In this document: in pieces, positions 24,144-33,599 of the stretch
How positions within the stretch are numbered: position 1 is the stretch's first letter
How the letters are laid out: every line of letters starts with the position of its first letter
From: JAGLTN01 sp035403325
GTDB lineage: Bacteria; Planctomycetota; Phycisphaerae; Sedimentisphaerales; Anaerobacaceae
Length of the DNA stretch: 42,946 nucleotides
Assembly (NCBI GenBank): GCA_964492365.1
Contig: CAZBKA010000005.1
Location: 1 to 42,946, forward strand
Direction of reading: 5' to 3'
The notes under the pieces: model-generated
Databases searched by the model: none
Told to the model about the DNA's origin: nothing
The model's input: only the letters and a program-made list of their open reading frames with translations
Made by a program: the position numbers and the translations under genes

Positions 24144-25178
24144 TTAATGGAAATTTCTTCCAGTCTGCATAAAGGTTTTCATATTTTCAAGAGGAGTTCC
24201 AGGGGGCAGGTCGCAACCTGTGCTTAGAACGAAGTTAGGATAAGGCCTCATTTTTTCGAGCAGGTCCGTTGTTACCTGTCTGACTAAATCTGTGGAGCCT
24301 TCTTTCATAACTGCGGTTGGGTTTATGTTACCTATGAGAGTTATATCATTGGGGATTATCTGTGCAGCTTTTACCATATCGACGCCTGTTTGTGGAGAGT
24401 CAATGCTAAGGGCACCGACGCCGGCTTCTGCCATTGGCTTGAGCAGATGCATAGTGTTTCCGCAAACGTGGTAGATGGAATCGACCTTGGAATATTTATA
24501 GCTTTCGATAATCTGCTTTACATATTTTGTGCTGAATTGTCTGAACTGATCGGGGCCCAGGATTGCGCCGGTTGGTTCGAGAATGCAGATTACATTTGCA
24601 CCTGCGTTTATTAAAGCGTTTGCATATTCCTGTATCAGAGAGGTTGAAAAATCACAGAGTGCCTCGAGTCTATGAGGATCCAAAATCGAGTCCATTGCAA
24701 CGCGTTGTGCGGATTCAAGCAGACCTGAAAGTGTTATTGGCCCGATTATGTATGCTCCGGTAAGGACGTTTTTTGGCAGCCCCAGTGACATCATTTCAAT
24801 TGTTTTTATGTATGACTGAATTCGTGCATCCTGTAAGATGTTTATTCGACGGAAAGCTTTTAAATCGTCGAGTGATTCTACGGGGTGATATTCAACGGAA
24901 CTTGATTCGTGTATCGGGAAGCGAACTGGCAGACCGAGGGCGTTTGCCTCGACAGACAGGTCCATGATCATAAAAGCCAGGTCCGGTTGCAGTTGATTAA
25001 CTAATTCTTCAACGCAATTATAGTGAACGCGATGATTTTGTTGTGCAACTTTTAACGAAATATTCAGTAAATCACAACCAGGAAAACCAACCAGTGGTGC
25101 TACGAGCCTTTTTTTGTTTGCGTAGGCAGTTTTTGCCAATTTTGTTATACTAATTTTTGTTGCTAATTTTGCCGCCAT
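24144..25178 (-). CDS. Uroporphyrinogen-decarboxylase-family protein (MtaA/CmuA-type methyltransferase-like)
   Basis: The 344-residue protein has the URO-D fold of cobalamin- or coenzyme-M-related methyltransferases rather than of HemE. Likely zinc ligands are in YHVCGNT (H237, C239) and STGCDLPPGTP (C322), the pattern of MtaA/CmuA-type methyltransferases. Family runs include GPITL and IGNINP. The substrate is unknown. No corrinoid-binding protein or methyltransferase partner is nearby. The gene is monocistronic and converges on the + strand operon terminator. Confidence 0.8.
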   Translation of the reverse strand: MAAKLATKISITKLAKTAYANKKRLVAPLVGFPGCDLLNISLKVAQQNHRVHYNCVEELVNQLQPDLAFMIMDLSVEANALGLPVRFPIHESSSVEYHPVESLDDLKAFRRINILQDARIQSYIKTIEMMSLGLPKNVLTGAYIIGPITLSGLLESAQRVAMDSILDPHRLEALCDFSTSLIQEYANALINAGANVICILEPTGAILGPDQFRQFSTKYVKQIIESYKYSKVDSIYHVCGNTMHLLKPMAEAGVGALSIDSPQTGVDMVKAAQIIPNDITLIGNINPTAVMKEGSTDLVRQVTTDLLEKMRPYPNFVLSTGCDLPPGTPLENMKTFMQTGRNFH

Positions 25179-25314
25179 TATTTTTTTATTACCCTTTTCA
25201 ATATCAAATACGATAACTTGCTACAGTGTAATTATATTATAAATGGGTAAGGCGTTGCCATAAGGATTGGATTTTATATTATAAATATTCTGCTATTTTA
25301 CGAGTTTTGGTCGA

Positions 25315-25989
25315 TTAATGGGCTGTTTTTAGTTTGGTAACGGTCTCGTGAGCAATCCGTGTTGGTTGAGGTAATCGGTATTTTGTAGTTGATTGGAGGG
25401 TTATTTTAATAGCGTCATCCAGGTTGCATTTGTGGCCTACGGATATAAATAGCGGTTTTATGTTTTTTTTGGTTCTCAGGACAGAGCCTATGATCTGATC
25501 CTTATCGAATAGTGGAGTGAAGGTACCTTTTTCAGCGGAGGGGTATTCAAAAGATCCTATTAATCTGCTTTTTGCGCAACCTATTGTTGGTTTGTCAAAG
25601 AACAGACCGAGATGTGAGGCGATCCCCAATCTTCTTGGGTGTGCGATGCCTTGACCATCAACCATGAAAATATCTGGTGTAATATTTAGTTTTTCAACAG
25701 CTTTTATGCATGCTGGAGCTTCTCTGAATGAAAGCAGACCCGGAACATAGGGCATGGTTACCTCTTCAATTGCGAAAGTTGTTTCAATGATTTTTAAATC
25801 GGGGAAACTTAATACAACGACGACGGCGATTATTTTTGAACCTTTATCAGTGAATGCGCAATCGATGCCTGCGATGAGTTTTATTTCAGTGGTTATCCGG
25901 GTAATTTCAATTTGTGAGGCTAACTTACTTTGAAGTGCTTTTGCCTGGGGCAAAGAAAGATTCCAATTGTGCAGATGATTAACTTTCAT
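25315..25989 (-). CDS. nfi: Endonuclease V
   Basis: This is a repair nuclease that nicks DNA near deaminated bases, chiefly inosine. Active-site acids are visible: GIDCAF (D43), SFREAP (E90) and MVDGQG (D111). The PYVPG motif at 80-84 matches the strand-separating wedge, and RLGIASHLGL and HPRR are conserved. Length 224 residues is normal. The ribosome binding site is weak. It is divergent from the sugar kinase at 26158, with a palindrome in the shared spacer. Confidence 0.94.
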   Translation of the reverse strand: MKVNHLHNWNLSLPQAKALQSKLASQIEITRITTEIKLIAGIDCAFTDKGSKIIAVVVVLSFPDLKIIETTFAIEEVTMPYVPGLLSFREAPACIKAVEKLNITPDIFMVDGQGIAHPRRLGIASHLGLFFDKPTIGCAKSRLIGSFEYPSAEKGTFTPLFDKDQIIGSVLRTKKNIKPLFISVGHKCNLDDAIKITLQSTTKYRLPQPTRIAHETVTKLKTAH

Positions 25990-26031
25990 TTTATTTTAAC
26001 GGCCTAGAGAAATTGTTTTTTTTAAAAAAGG

Positions 26032-26046
26032 TTGATATTTTATCAA
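26032..26046. promoter_or_regulatory. Perfect palindrome in the divergent spacer (possible operator)
   Basis: TTGATA-TTT-TATCAA forms a 6-bp perfect inverted repeat between the divergent nfi and sugar-kinase genes. TTGATA could also be a -35 for the kinase, with a TATAGT-like box about 15 bp on, so the palindrome would overlap promoter elements. Confidence 0.35.
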
Positions 26047-26157
26047 TATAGCTATAGTAGTATTATGTGTCTATAGTTATCAGAGGTGCAGGAAAAAGTT
26101 TTGCATTTGTACTTCTGAGGGATATACTTGTGAGGAAATGGATTTTTGAGGATAATT

Positions 26158-27126
26158 ATGACAGGAAGAAATCCAAGGGTAGTTGTTGTAGGCGGCAGTT
26201 ATATTGACATGGCAATAAAATGTGACCGTGTTCCGCTGCATGGGGAGTCGTTGGTTGGATCCGCACTTTCTTATTCTGTTTCAGGACCTGGGCCAGTTCA
26301 GGCGGTTCAGGCGGCACTTTGCGGATGTGAGGTTTATCTGATAGGTAAGATCGGCAACGACAGTTTTGCGGAAATGTTGAAGAGCAATCTCGAGGAATAT
26401 GGGATTAATATTGATTATCTGAACACCGTATCTGCAAAAAATACGGGTTGTGTCGTGACAATGGTGGATGCTGATGGCGATAATACGATATTGACATATT
26501 TCGGAGCTAACAGTTCTTTAACGGCATCTGATATCAGAGATGCTGACAAAGTAATCTCAGAAGCAGATATATGTTTGATACATGGTCAATTGCCTGACGA
26601 GGCGGTACGGGAGGCATTGCTTTGTGCTTCATCACATGGTATTAAGGTAATTCTTGACCCTGCGCGTCCTTTTGAGCATGTTAACAAAGTGGACCGGCAA
26701 CTGCCTGCTGAATATTTTTCAGCGGATATTGTGATACCAAATCTTCTTGAAGCGGCGGATATTACAGAAAGTGTCGATGCTAATATAAGGGTTGCAAAGT
26801 TAATTGGTTCGGATCTTATCGCAAGGGGGGTTAATATCGCGATAATTACGATGGGCGGAAAAGGGTGTATGATTGTCGACAGGAACAATAACTGTCATGT
26901 TAAGGCATTTGATGTTGATCTTGTGGATAAGAGTGGTGCTGGTGATGCTTTTGCTGGGGCCTTGGCGGCATTTTGTGCGGTAGATAGTGACATTGTCAGC
27001 GGAGTAAAGTTTGCATCGGCAGCAGGGGCGTTGACCTGTACTAAAATCGGCAGTGTTGAAGCATTACCAAGTAAGACAGAAATAATAGAATTGCTTCAAC
27101 GTCAGGATTTCGGAACGGTACAATAG
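26158..27126 (+). CDS. PfkB-family (ribokinase-like) sugar kinase
   Basis: It is an ATP-dependent kinase of the ribokinase family. The C-terminal signature DKSGAGDAFAGALAAF supplies the catalytic Asp and anion hole, and GGKG and TMGG occur upstream. The N-terminal half has VVVVGGSYIDMAIKCDRVPLHGE, written here only as VGGSYIDMAIKCDRVP. The usual ribokinase sugar-binding motif GGKGANQA reads SGPGPVQA, so the substrate may not be ribose. Start: ATG at 26158 with GAGGA before it; a TTG at 26146 is less likely. The gene is monocistronic and converges on the antiporter gene. Confidence 0.88.
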   Translation: MTGRNPRVVVVGGSYIDMAIKCDRVPLHGESLVGSALSYSVSGPGPVQAVQAALCGCEVYLIGKIGNDSFAEMLKSNLEEYGINIDYLNTVSAKNTGCVVTMVDADGDNTILTYFGANSSLTASDIRDADKVISEADICLIHGQLPDEAVREALLCASSHGIKVILDPARPFEHVNKVDRQLPAEYFSADIVIPNLLEAADITESVDANIRVAKLIGSDLIARGVNIAIITMGGKGCMIVDRNNNCHVKAFDVDLVDKSGAGDAFAGALAAFCAVDSDIVSGVKFASAAGALTCTKIGSVEALPSKTEIIELLQRQDFGTVQ

Positions 27127-27176
27127 TATATGATTTTCGTACGGCGGTGAAATCAGACTGATAAATCTGAAACTGT

Positions 27177-29321
27177 TTACGAGACTTTCATCATTGCAAC
27201 ACCTTCTGGGCTGCCGACGACAACGACGCTGTCATATGCTTGCAGAACATCTGATGCTCGCGGAGATGTGAGTTGCTCCAGACCTCTTCGGATACCTATG
27301 ACCATCACCCCATAGCGGTTTCTGAAATCAATTTCTGCAATATTTTTTCCGACCCATGGAGATTCTGGAGAGACAGTTATTTCATCGGCATTGAGAGCGT
27401 TGGTCTGCTCCTGAGGCGCCCCCAGTTCACGCTGACGAAAATGTTCGACAGCCAGAGTTGCCTGTTCGGGAGTACAGAGCAGTACAATCCGGTCGCCCGG
27501 GTATAATTGGAAATCATAGCTTGGGTTAAAATGTACTTTTCCTGCGCGACTGATTGCTAGTACAGATACTCCAAGTTTTCTTCGGAGGTCCAGTTCCTGT
27601 AAGTTTTTGCCAGCGAGTACCGAACCTGGGAGTAATGAAATTTCTTTGAGAGTTACAGGCCAATCCCTAAGCCCCGGAAGTGCCTGGATAGCACCGGTGA
27701 CTTCTTCGGCGGCCTGTTCAGCGGCGTCCTTGAACGGCTGTAGAACGAGATTGGCACCGAGTCGATAATATTCCTCAGTATACGTTGAATCGCCTGCGGT
27801 CATAGCAATGCGACCAGTGAAGTTTTTTTCTCTTAAGAGATTTAACAGTGATAAACTTAGAGCACGATTGCGGACAGTACAGAGCACCCATCGTGCCCTT
27901 TCAAGTGGAAGCTGGCTAATCATTTCCGGGTCGGCGAAATCGCCATACGAAACCGGCAAACCCATACTTCGACCACGTTCAAGAGCGTGCGGGTCAAAGT
28001 CAACTGCTACAAGATGCCAGTTGTGTTGTTTCAGGTGTGAGGCAATTGCTAAACCATAGTTGCCCAGTCCCAGTACAACGATTAAGTAGTCATCCGATGT
28101 TATGGATTTTATGCCTTCATTTGACTCACGATGTGGGTTTTTATGCTCGAAGATTCCGAGTATGCGAGACAGACAGTTGTAAAGCAGACTTGAATACAGA
28201 ATCGAATATGTTGATGCGAAGATTGTAATCAAGGCGACGAGTGTAATGAGATTTATTGCGGATGCGTCAATGTGTCCCAGACTCAACCCCAGTGCAGCAA
28301 GTATCAGTGAAAACTCGCTGATCTGTGCTATGGCCAAGCCTGACATGAACCCAGTACGTTTTCGATATCCCATTACTCCCATTATAGGCATGACGATCAA
28401 AGGCTTGCCAATTAATATGAAAGCGGAGAAAACAAATGCCCTGCCTAGTTCTGCTCCAAGATCTGATATATCCAATTGTGCACCCAAATTGATAAAGAAA
28501 AAAAGCAACAGAAAATCTCTCAGGACGACTAGTTTTGCACCTATGGCGTCCCGCTGTTCAGTGGATGCGAGTGATACACCAGCCAGGAAAGCTCCGACTT
28601 CCTTGTTGAAACCAAGCAGTTCGGCTGTCGAAGCCAGTAAGATGGCCCAGGTGATCGCGAACAGTACGAGCAGTTCCTGTGATTTGGAGATATATTTCAA
28701 TGTCCAGGGCAATCCCCATCGCATCAGAACGATGATTGTGGCTAGCATCAGCAGTCCGTTTCCGACAATTTGCAGGGAGCCTGCGAGGAGTCCTTGTTCC
28801 TGATGACTTCCTCCGAATGCGGCCAGTCCGATCAGTGCTAGAATTGCTACGAGGTCCTGTACGATAAGAATTCCTACGGCGATTCGGCCATGGAGAGAAT
28901 CTATTTCATTTTTATCCGAGAGGAGTTTGACGACAATGATTGTGCTGGAAAACGTTATTGCTACGGCGACGTATATAGATGTAGTTGTGGTCATCCCGAA
29001 AGCGATGGCTATTGCGAAACCAATCATGAAGGTTAAAATGACCTGACCGAGACCGGTTGCGAGGGCTACCGGTCCGACGGTTCGAATCATACCGACATCA
29101 AGACGCAGACCTACAACAAAGAGCAATAATGAAATTCCGATGCTTGCCAATAGCTCAATATCGTTGGCATCCTTTATCATCCCCAAGGCTGAGGGACCAA
29201 CGATGATGCCGGTAAACAAGAATGAGATGATGAGAGGTTGTCGCAGTTTTAATCCGGCAGCACCAATTACTGCACCGACTGCCAGCACTGCTGCAACTTC
29301 AGCAAAGGGCGTCCATTCCAT
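27177..29321 (-). CDS. CPA2-family cation:proton antiporter with RCK domains (KefB/YbaL-like)
   Basis: This is an inner-membrane monovalent-cation/proton antiporter or channel. Residues 1-385 form about 12 membrane helices with the family run GILIVQDLVAILAL. A RCK_N (TrkA-N) Rossmann domain (about 410-530; VVLGLGNYGLAIASHL) would bind a nucleotide and gate transport. Two RCK_C domains (about 550-625 and 640-714) follow. The tandem RCK_C ending is unusual compared with E. coli KefB. Length 714 residues. AAGGA precedes the ATG, and a TTGACA-like box lies at 29372-29377 on the minus strand. It is a single gene convergent with the sugar kinase. Confidence 0.9.
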   Translation of the reverse strand: MEWTPFAEVAAVLAVGAVIGAAGLKLRQPLIISFLFTGIIVGPSALGMIKDANDIELLASIGISLLLFVVGLRLDVGMIRTVGPVALATGLGQVILTFMIGFAIAIAFGMTTTTSIYVAVAITFSSTIIVVKLLSDKNEIDSLHGRIAVGILIVQDLVAILALIGLAAFGGSHQEQGLLAGSLQIVGNGLLMLATIIVLMRWGLPWTLKYISKSQELLVLFAITWAILLASTAELLGFNKEVGAFLAGVSLASTEQRDAIGAKLVVLRDFLLLFFFINLGAQLDISDLGAELGRAFVFSAFILIGKPLIVMPIMGVMGYRKRTGFMSGLAIAQISEFSLILAALGLSLGHIDASAINLITLVALITIFASTYSILYSSLLYNCLSRILGIFEHKNPHRESNEGIKSITSDDYLIVVLGLGNYGLAIASHLKQHNWHLVAVDFDPHALERGRSMGLPVSYGDFADPEMISQLPLERARWVLCTVRNRALSLSLLNLLREKNFTGRIAMTAGDSTYTEEYYRLGANLVLQPFKDAAEQAAEEVTGAIQALPGLRDWPVTLKEISLLPGSVLAGKNLQELDLRRKLGVSVLAISRAGKVHFNPSYDFQLYPGDRIVLLCTPEQATLAVEHFRQRELGAPQEQTNALNADEITVSPESPWVGKNIAEIDFRNRYGVMVIGIRRGLEQLTSPRASDVLQAYDSVVVVGSPEGVAMMKVS

Positions 29322-29519
29322 CTATATTCCTTATAACTTTTTCCCACTTGCAATAGAAATGGGATTTCTTATGTCAAATTTTATGTTTTTGCTCAGCTAC
29401 TCTGCTGAGTCTACAGCGGAATATGGTATCACGTTTTTCGCGGAAAATCAAAACTATCAAATTTTATTTTAAAAATATTTCTGCACCATTGCTTTTACAG
29501 TTTTTGTGTATGGTGATTT

Positions 29520-30017
29520 TTATTCATTTACAATTGCGTTTGCTTTTAGTTTTTGCAGAAGCTCTTTTCTTGTTTTTACCCTTAGCATGGCATTTTTATA
29601 TCTTTTTTTTTCTTCTTCGGTTTCTGGTATCAGTTTTGGTGCTGGGAAGGGTTTATTATTTTCATCGAGACCTACGAAAGTCAGATGAGCAGTGGTTGCA
29701 ACATCTTGCTGGGCAGTGGCTGGATTTTCTTTTATTACTTTAACACCTACTTCCATGGAGGTTCTACCGACGTAGTTTACAGCTGCTTTTAGGATGGCAT
29801 GGTCTCCGATGTTTATAGGCTTTCTGAAATTTATCGAATCTATGCTGGCGGTGACTACGGGTTTTCCACAATGTTTTTGTGCGGCCATCGATGCGATCAT
29901 ATCAATCCAGCTAACGATTACACCGCCGAAAACAGTTCCTGCCGGGTTTGCCTGGTGGGGCATTACGAGGTACCTTGTTTCGACAGCACTTTGAGTTGGT
30001 GTTTTTGAATTTTCCAT
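29520..30017 (-). CDS. Acyl-CoA thioesterase (hot-dog fold)
   Basis: It hydrolyses acyl-CoA thioesters. The hot-dog signature is VMPHQANPAGTVFGGVIVSW, with the catalytic-type acidic residue in the following helix (IDMIASMAA), and the core continues SIDSINFRKPINIGDH. At 165 residues with a charged C-terminal helix it resembles YciA/BFIT-type enzymes. Acyl-chain preference cannot be read. It is divergent from hsp20 across a 290-bp spacer. Confidence 0.88.
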   Translation of the reverse strand: MENSKTPTQSAVETRYLVMPHQANPAGTVFGGVIVSWIDMIASMAAQKHCGKPVVTASIDSINFRKPINIGDHAILKAAVNYVGRTSMEVGVKVIKENPATAQQDVATTAHLTFVGLDENNKPFPAPKLIPETEEEKKRYKNAMLRVKTRKELLQKLKANAIVNE

Positions 30018-30143
30018 ATTTTCCCAGAGTTAGATTTTAATATTTTTTAAAAGCTCTTTTGTATCTTTGTCATTTCGGTACTGCGTATGTATTCTAACAG
30101 ATTTTGTCGGGCATACGATACTTTTTTCAAATATCAATATGTT

Positions 30144-30156
30144 TGCCAAATTGGCA
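30144..30156. promoter_or_regulatory. Palindrome TGCCAAATTGGCA upstream of the hsp20 promoter
   Basis: This 13-bp perfect palindrome lies about 74 bp upstream of the sigma-54-like -24 box. A related half-site (TTGGCAA) occurs near 30174-30180. The position suits an enhancer site for a sigma-54 activator, but no regulator is identified. Confidence 0.35.
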
Positions 30157-30229
30157 GAAATTAGGCTGTATTTTTGGCAAGTTCTGCTAAATAAACAGGT
30201 TTTTCGACGAAAAAGGCGATTTGTTTTTC

Positions 30230-30244
30230 TGGCACGGGATTTGT
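30230..30244 (+). promoter_or_regulatory. Sigma-54-like (-24/-12) promoter of hsp20
   Basis: TGGCACG-4 bp-TTGT matches the sigma-54 consensus TGGCACG-4 bp-TTGC at every conserved base except the last. It lies about 60 bases before the hsp20 start. A TATATT at 30250-30255 could serve as a sigma-70 -10, but no matching -35 lies 17 bp upstream. Confidence 0.5.
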
Positions 30245-30306
30245 AGAATTATATTAGAGCAAGAGTTAAAAAAGTAATGTGTTTTTTTAAAAAAAGGAGG
30301 CTTAAA

Positions 30307-30753
30307 ATGACAATGCTTACATTACGAAAAAAAGATAGTGGGCTGAGTAAACTTCACAATGAGATTGATGATCTTTTCAGCAGTTTCTTCGGTGGGTTTG
30401 AATCGGCAGCAGCTAACAGTTACCTGAGACCTGCGGTTGATATTCAAGATAATGAAAAAGAATTTGTATTGACCGCGGAAGTGCCCGGGTGCAAGCCTGA
30501 GGATGTTGATATGTCGATACAGGGCGACACGTTGACGATTACCGGTGAGAAGAAACAATCGACAGAGACGAATGAAAAAGGTTATCACCATATGGAGCGA
30601 ATTTATGGTTCGTTCAGGCGTGACTTTACGCTGCCTGGAAATATAGACCAGAGTAAGATCAAAGCATCCTGCAAGAACGGATTGCTTACGGTTACTATTC
30701 CCAAGGCGGAAGAAGAAAAACCTACGAAGATTCAGGTTAAATCTGAAGATTAA
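30307..30753 (+). CDS. Hsp20 / alpha-crystallin small heat-shock protein
   Basis: An ATP-independent holdase chaperone. The alpha-crystallin domain spans roughly residues 38-140 (RPAVDIQDNEKEFVLTAEVP, then the GLLTVTIPKAEEEKP strand). The ATG at 30307 is chosen because a strong AAGGAGG lies 7 bases upstream; an earlier ATG (30277) would put that site inside the gene. It gives a normal 148-residue protein with the C-terminal oligomerisation tail. Expression is probably from the sigma-54-like promoter upstream, and no CIRCE element is visible. The gene is monocistronic with its own terminator. Confidence 0.94.
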   Translation: MTMLTLRKKDSGLSKLHNEIDDLFSSFFGGFESAAANSYLRPAVDIQDNEKEFVLTAEVPGCKPEDVDMSIQGDTLTITGEKKQSTETNEKGYHHMERIYGSFRRDFTLPGNIDQSKIKASCKNGLLTVTIPKAEEEKPTKIQVKSED

Positions 30754-30772
30754 TGGTAGTAAGTAATTTAAT

Positions 30773-30811
30773 AAAAAGCCGAGGCAGGTTATGGTGTTGC
30801 CTCGGCTTTTT
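30773..30811. terminator. Bidirectional rho-independent terminator
   Basis: A 14-bp perfect stem (AAAAAGCCGAGGCA at 30773-30786, TGCCTCGGCTTTTT at 30798-30811, loop 11) ends in T runs on both strands, between hsp20 and the convergent phosphoesterase gene. Confidence 0.92.
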
Positions 30812-30833
30812 GTTTGGGTTTAATTTTATTTAA

Positions 30834-33476
30834 TCACATTCCTGGCTCCAAATCTATCCAGAATGTGAAATTGTTTGAAATGTATGTTGGTGACCACGCG
30901 CCATAGTTGTATCTTGGATCGCGGTAGTCCTTGTCCTGGATTTTTATTTGTGTGTTCAATATGCAGAACCTGTCATTTTTTCCTTGAGGTCTTTCGGCTG
31001 CGATCAGTTCGATTTTATTTAGTCGGCGAAGTTTTTCTGCGGGGATATCAAAAATTATTTTCTCGGTGTCTTTTACAGGGACGCCGAAGTCGTCATCGCC
31101 TTTTAGTTTAGTTGGTGCGATGTTCGCAAATTTTTCGTCGTTGAGTTTTACTTCAACATTGACATCGACGCCGCCAATTTCCAGTTCAAGTGCTGCTTTT
31201 TCTTTTAATTCCATTGCTGGATTGTTTTTTGTTAAGGTTAAGTAATTCTGCAGGTATTTCCAAGTATTTTTGTCATCACTTATTTCAACTTCGAGAGGGC
31301 GGAAGCCTCCTTCGGCGTCAGTAAGTTTTAATTTTGTTTTGAACCTGCAGCAAACAGGACCAGATTCGAAAGCGACCTGTTCTTTTCTGTCGCCGAGTTT
31401 TACGGTAAGTTTTTTTATTTCATTGTTCGGGTCATAAAATTCACCCTCAATCAATTGACCAGGTTCGATGATATTTTCAAATCTAGGTTTGGTAACATTG
31501 ATAGCGTGGGGGTTGGATATTTCTCTGTAGAAGGAGTCGATTCCATCTTTATCTACGTTGACAATACGATAGCCTGTTTTTCTGTCGTTGACATCAGAAC
31601 CGAAAAGATAACCAAGTGATCCGGAGCTTACCTTAGGTATTCCTGCCCATTGACCTTGACGTACGACGTGGTCGTGGCCATGAAAAATTTGAGTGATGTT
31701 ATAATTTTTGACAACTTGTTCAAGTTTTGGATGTCCTTGCGGGTAATGCAGGAACAGGAAAATTTTTGTTCCTGGTTTTACAAGTTTGAGGTCCTTTTCG
31801 AGCCAATTGACAGCGGTTTCGGGGACACCCCAATCCCAATTGTTGTTTTCAAATTTATTAAAGTCTATGCCGACAAAGTGGATATCTGCGTAATTGAAAG
31901 AGAATCTTAGCGGTCCTATGAAGTTTGTGAATAAACCGTAGCCCTGAAGAGGATTGCCTGGAGCCCAGACTGTTTGTGTTCTCATGCCTGCGAGGTCATG
32001 GTTACCAGGTACGGCGAAACATGGTACTGACATTTTTGATAATTGATCAACCATTGCATCACAATCTTTTTTTGCTTCTTTATATGTTTGGCTGTCCATT
32101 AGCCTCATAACATCGCCTGTATTGAAGATGAATTTGACTTTATCTTTTAGCTGGTCGATATCATTTCTGAAATTTGTGAATTGTTGCTGATTGTCGGCGG
32201 GCAGGTGGCTGTCGGTGCAGTGAATGAAAGTAAAGGGCAAATTCTGTTCGTCGTCGATGAGGGCGAAGTCGAGGTTTTCTTGCGGCTTTATTTCATTTAT
32301 TTTTTTGAACCACGAACCTATAGTTTTTTTACATGAAGGAACGCAAATTGAAATAATCGGCATGCCTCCTGCTGCAAGAGTGGGGTCCTGTGTGACGTCT
32401 ATAGAGTAATTTCCGACAGCGTCAGTTGTAACGATGTTTACGCCATCGGTTATGGGTATTCCGCTAAGAGGATTGCCGGTAGATTGCATAAAGACTTTGC
32501 CTTTTACAGTTATGGGCAAGGTGTACTGGTATTTTTTTATTTCCTGACGGGTGAGGTCCGGGTTTAGTATTAATTCTTTGCTGACAGCTTTTCGATAGCC
32601 TGTTACGGTAAGGCTGTCGTCTTTGTGGAGTTCTACGATTGCGTAAGCGTTGTTTTCTTCACCGGAGCCTTCAATCATTGCTTTTAGAGTATAGTAGTGA
32701 ATGTTATTTATAAGGCTGTATTGTCCCTCGTGGTGGTGCCCATTGAAAACAGCCAGAACATTTCCAGCGTCTTCGAGTACCTGACGGACTTGCGGCGAGT
32801 TGTCAACATAGACATCGCCTTGACCGTCGAGAAGCTGATGGATGAATATAATCGCTGGGCCTTTTGCCTGTTGCAGGTCCTGTTTTAACCAGTCGAGCTG
32901 GCCCTGGGGGATATTGGGGCTTGTCCAGTTGAAATTACCGGCGGAATATTCGGTGCCTTCTTTGTGGTAATTAGCGTCAAGAACCACGAAGTGTACGCCG
33001 TTTTTGTCGAATGAATAATAACTCAAACCATCCTGGATATCTGAGTTTTTAATGTTTGAGAGGAACTGTTGTTTTGTTATGCAGTCTACGTCGTGATTGC
33101 CAAGTACGTGATATCGAGGGCCCTGGAATTTCTGGAAAATATTTTCGATAGTTTTTATATATTCAATAGTTTGAGGCTGGTTGCCTTGCGGTGCAGCGTC
33201 TTTGAAGTCGCCAAGCTCGATGAGGAAATCTACTTTTTCTTTGTTCATCAGCTCAACGCATTCAGTCATTTTGTCGAGGGACTGTTTGAAAAATCTTGAG
33301 CTGTTCTGGGGGGTATCACAGTCGCTATAGTGAGGGTCTGTTACGATCCCAAATCTTATTACGTTATTATTTTCGTCAGCCAGGGCTGATAGTTGAGCGA
33401 AGGATAATCCTGCTATTCCGAGGGCTGATGCTTTGAGAAAATCTCTTCGTGTTATAATCCAGTTATCATTTGCCAT
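30834..33476 (-). CDS. Tat-exported tandem metallophosphoesterase
   Basis: The 880-residue protein carries a Tat signal (RRDFLKASALGIAGLSF near residues 10-26) and two calcineurin-like phosphoesterase domains. Domain 1 (about 40-270) has TDPHYS, IELGDFKDA, VLGNHDVD and GHHH. Domain 2 (about 410-640) has CTDSH, FNTGDVMRL, VPGNHDLAG and FHGHDHV. A carboxypeptidase-regulatory-like segment lies between them (about 310-400), and a beta-rich C-terminal region (about 660-880) follows. All expected metal ligands appear to be present in both domains. AAAGGA precedes the ATG. The substrate is unknown. It is the last gene of the leftward run that begins with the symporter. Confidence 0.88.
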   Translation of the reverse strand: MANDNWIITRRDFLKASALGIAGLSFAQLSALADENNNVIRFGIVTDPHYSDCDTPQNSSRFFKQSLDKMTECVELMNKEKVDFLIELGDFKDAAPQGNQPQTIEYIKTIENIFQKFQGPRYHVLGNHDVDCITKQQFLSNIKNSDIQDGLSYYSFDKNGVHFVVLDANYHKEGTEYSAGNFNWTSPNIPQGQLDWLKQDLQQAKGPAIIFIHQLLDGQGDVYVDNSPQVRQVLEDAGNVLAVFNGHHHEGQYSLINNIHYYTLKAMIEGSGEENNAYAIVELHKDDSLTVTGYRKAVSKELILNPDLTRQEIKKYQYTLPITVKGKVFMQSTGNPLSGIPITDGVNIVTTDAVGNYSIDVTQDPTLAAGGMPIISICVPSCKKTIGSWFKKINEIKPQENLDFALIDDEQNLPFTFIHCTDSHLPADNQQQFTNFRNDIDQLKDKVKFIFNTGDVMRLMDSQTYKEAKKDCDAMVDQLSKMSVPCFAVPGNHDLAGMRTQTVWAPGNPLQGYGLFTNFIGPLRFSFNYADIHFVGIDFNKFENNNWDWGVPETAVNWLEKDLKLVKPGTKIFLFLHYPQGHPKLEQVVKNYNITQIFHGHDHVVRQGQWAGIPKVSSGSLGYLFGSDVNDRKTGYRIVNVDKDGIDSFYREISNPHAINVTKPRFENIIEPGQLIEGEFYDPNNEIKKLTVKLGDRKEQVAFESGPVCCRFKTKLKLTDAEGGFRPLEVEISDDKNTWKYLQNYLTLTKNNPAMELKEKAALELEIGGVDVNVEVKLNDEKFANIAPTKLKGDDDFGVPVKDTEKIIFDIPAEKLRRLNKIELIAAERPQGKNDRFCILNTQIKIQDKDYRDPRYNYGAWSPTYISNNFTFWIDLEPGM

Positions 33477-33599
33477 CGTAATCCTTTCATATTTGAAAAG
33501 TGATAAAGGTGTCAGTCATTATTCTAAAAACCCTACGAGTTACAGAGCTATTACCGCTTTTGTATTCAGTTTGTTCGCACAATGGTTTTTAAAAATATT

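Noticed and set aside
28246..28803. A 185-codon + strand frame opposite the antiporter gene
   Set aside because: Antisense shadow of a clear membrane transporter with no start signal of its own.
30234..30290. CIRCE-type element at hsp20
   Set aside because: A TTAGAGC...GAGTTAAA stretch looks superficially similar, but the required 9-bp inverted repeat is absent.
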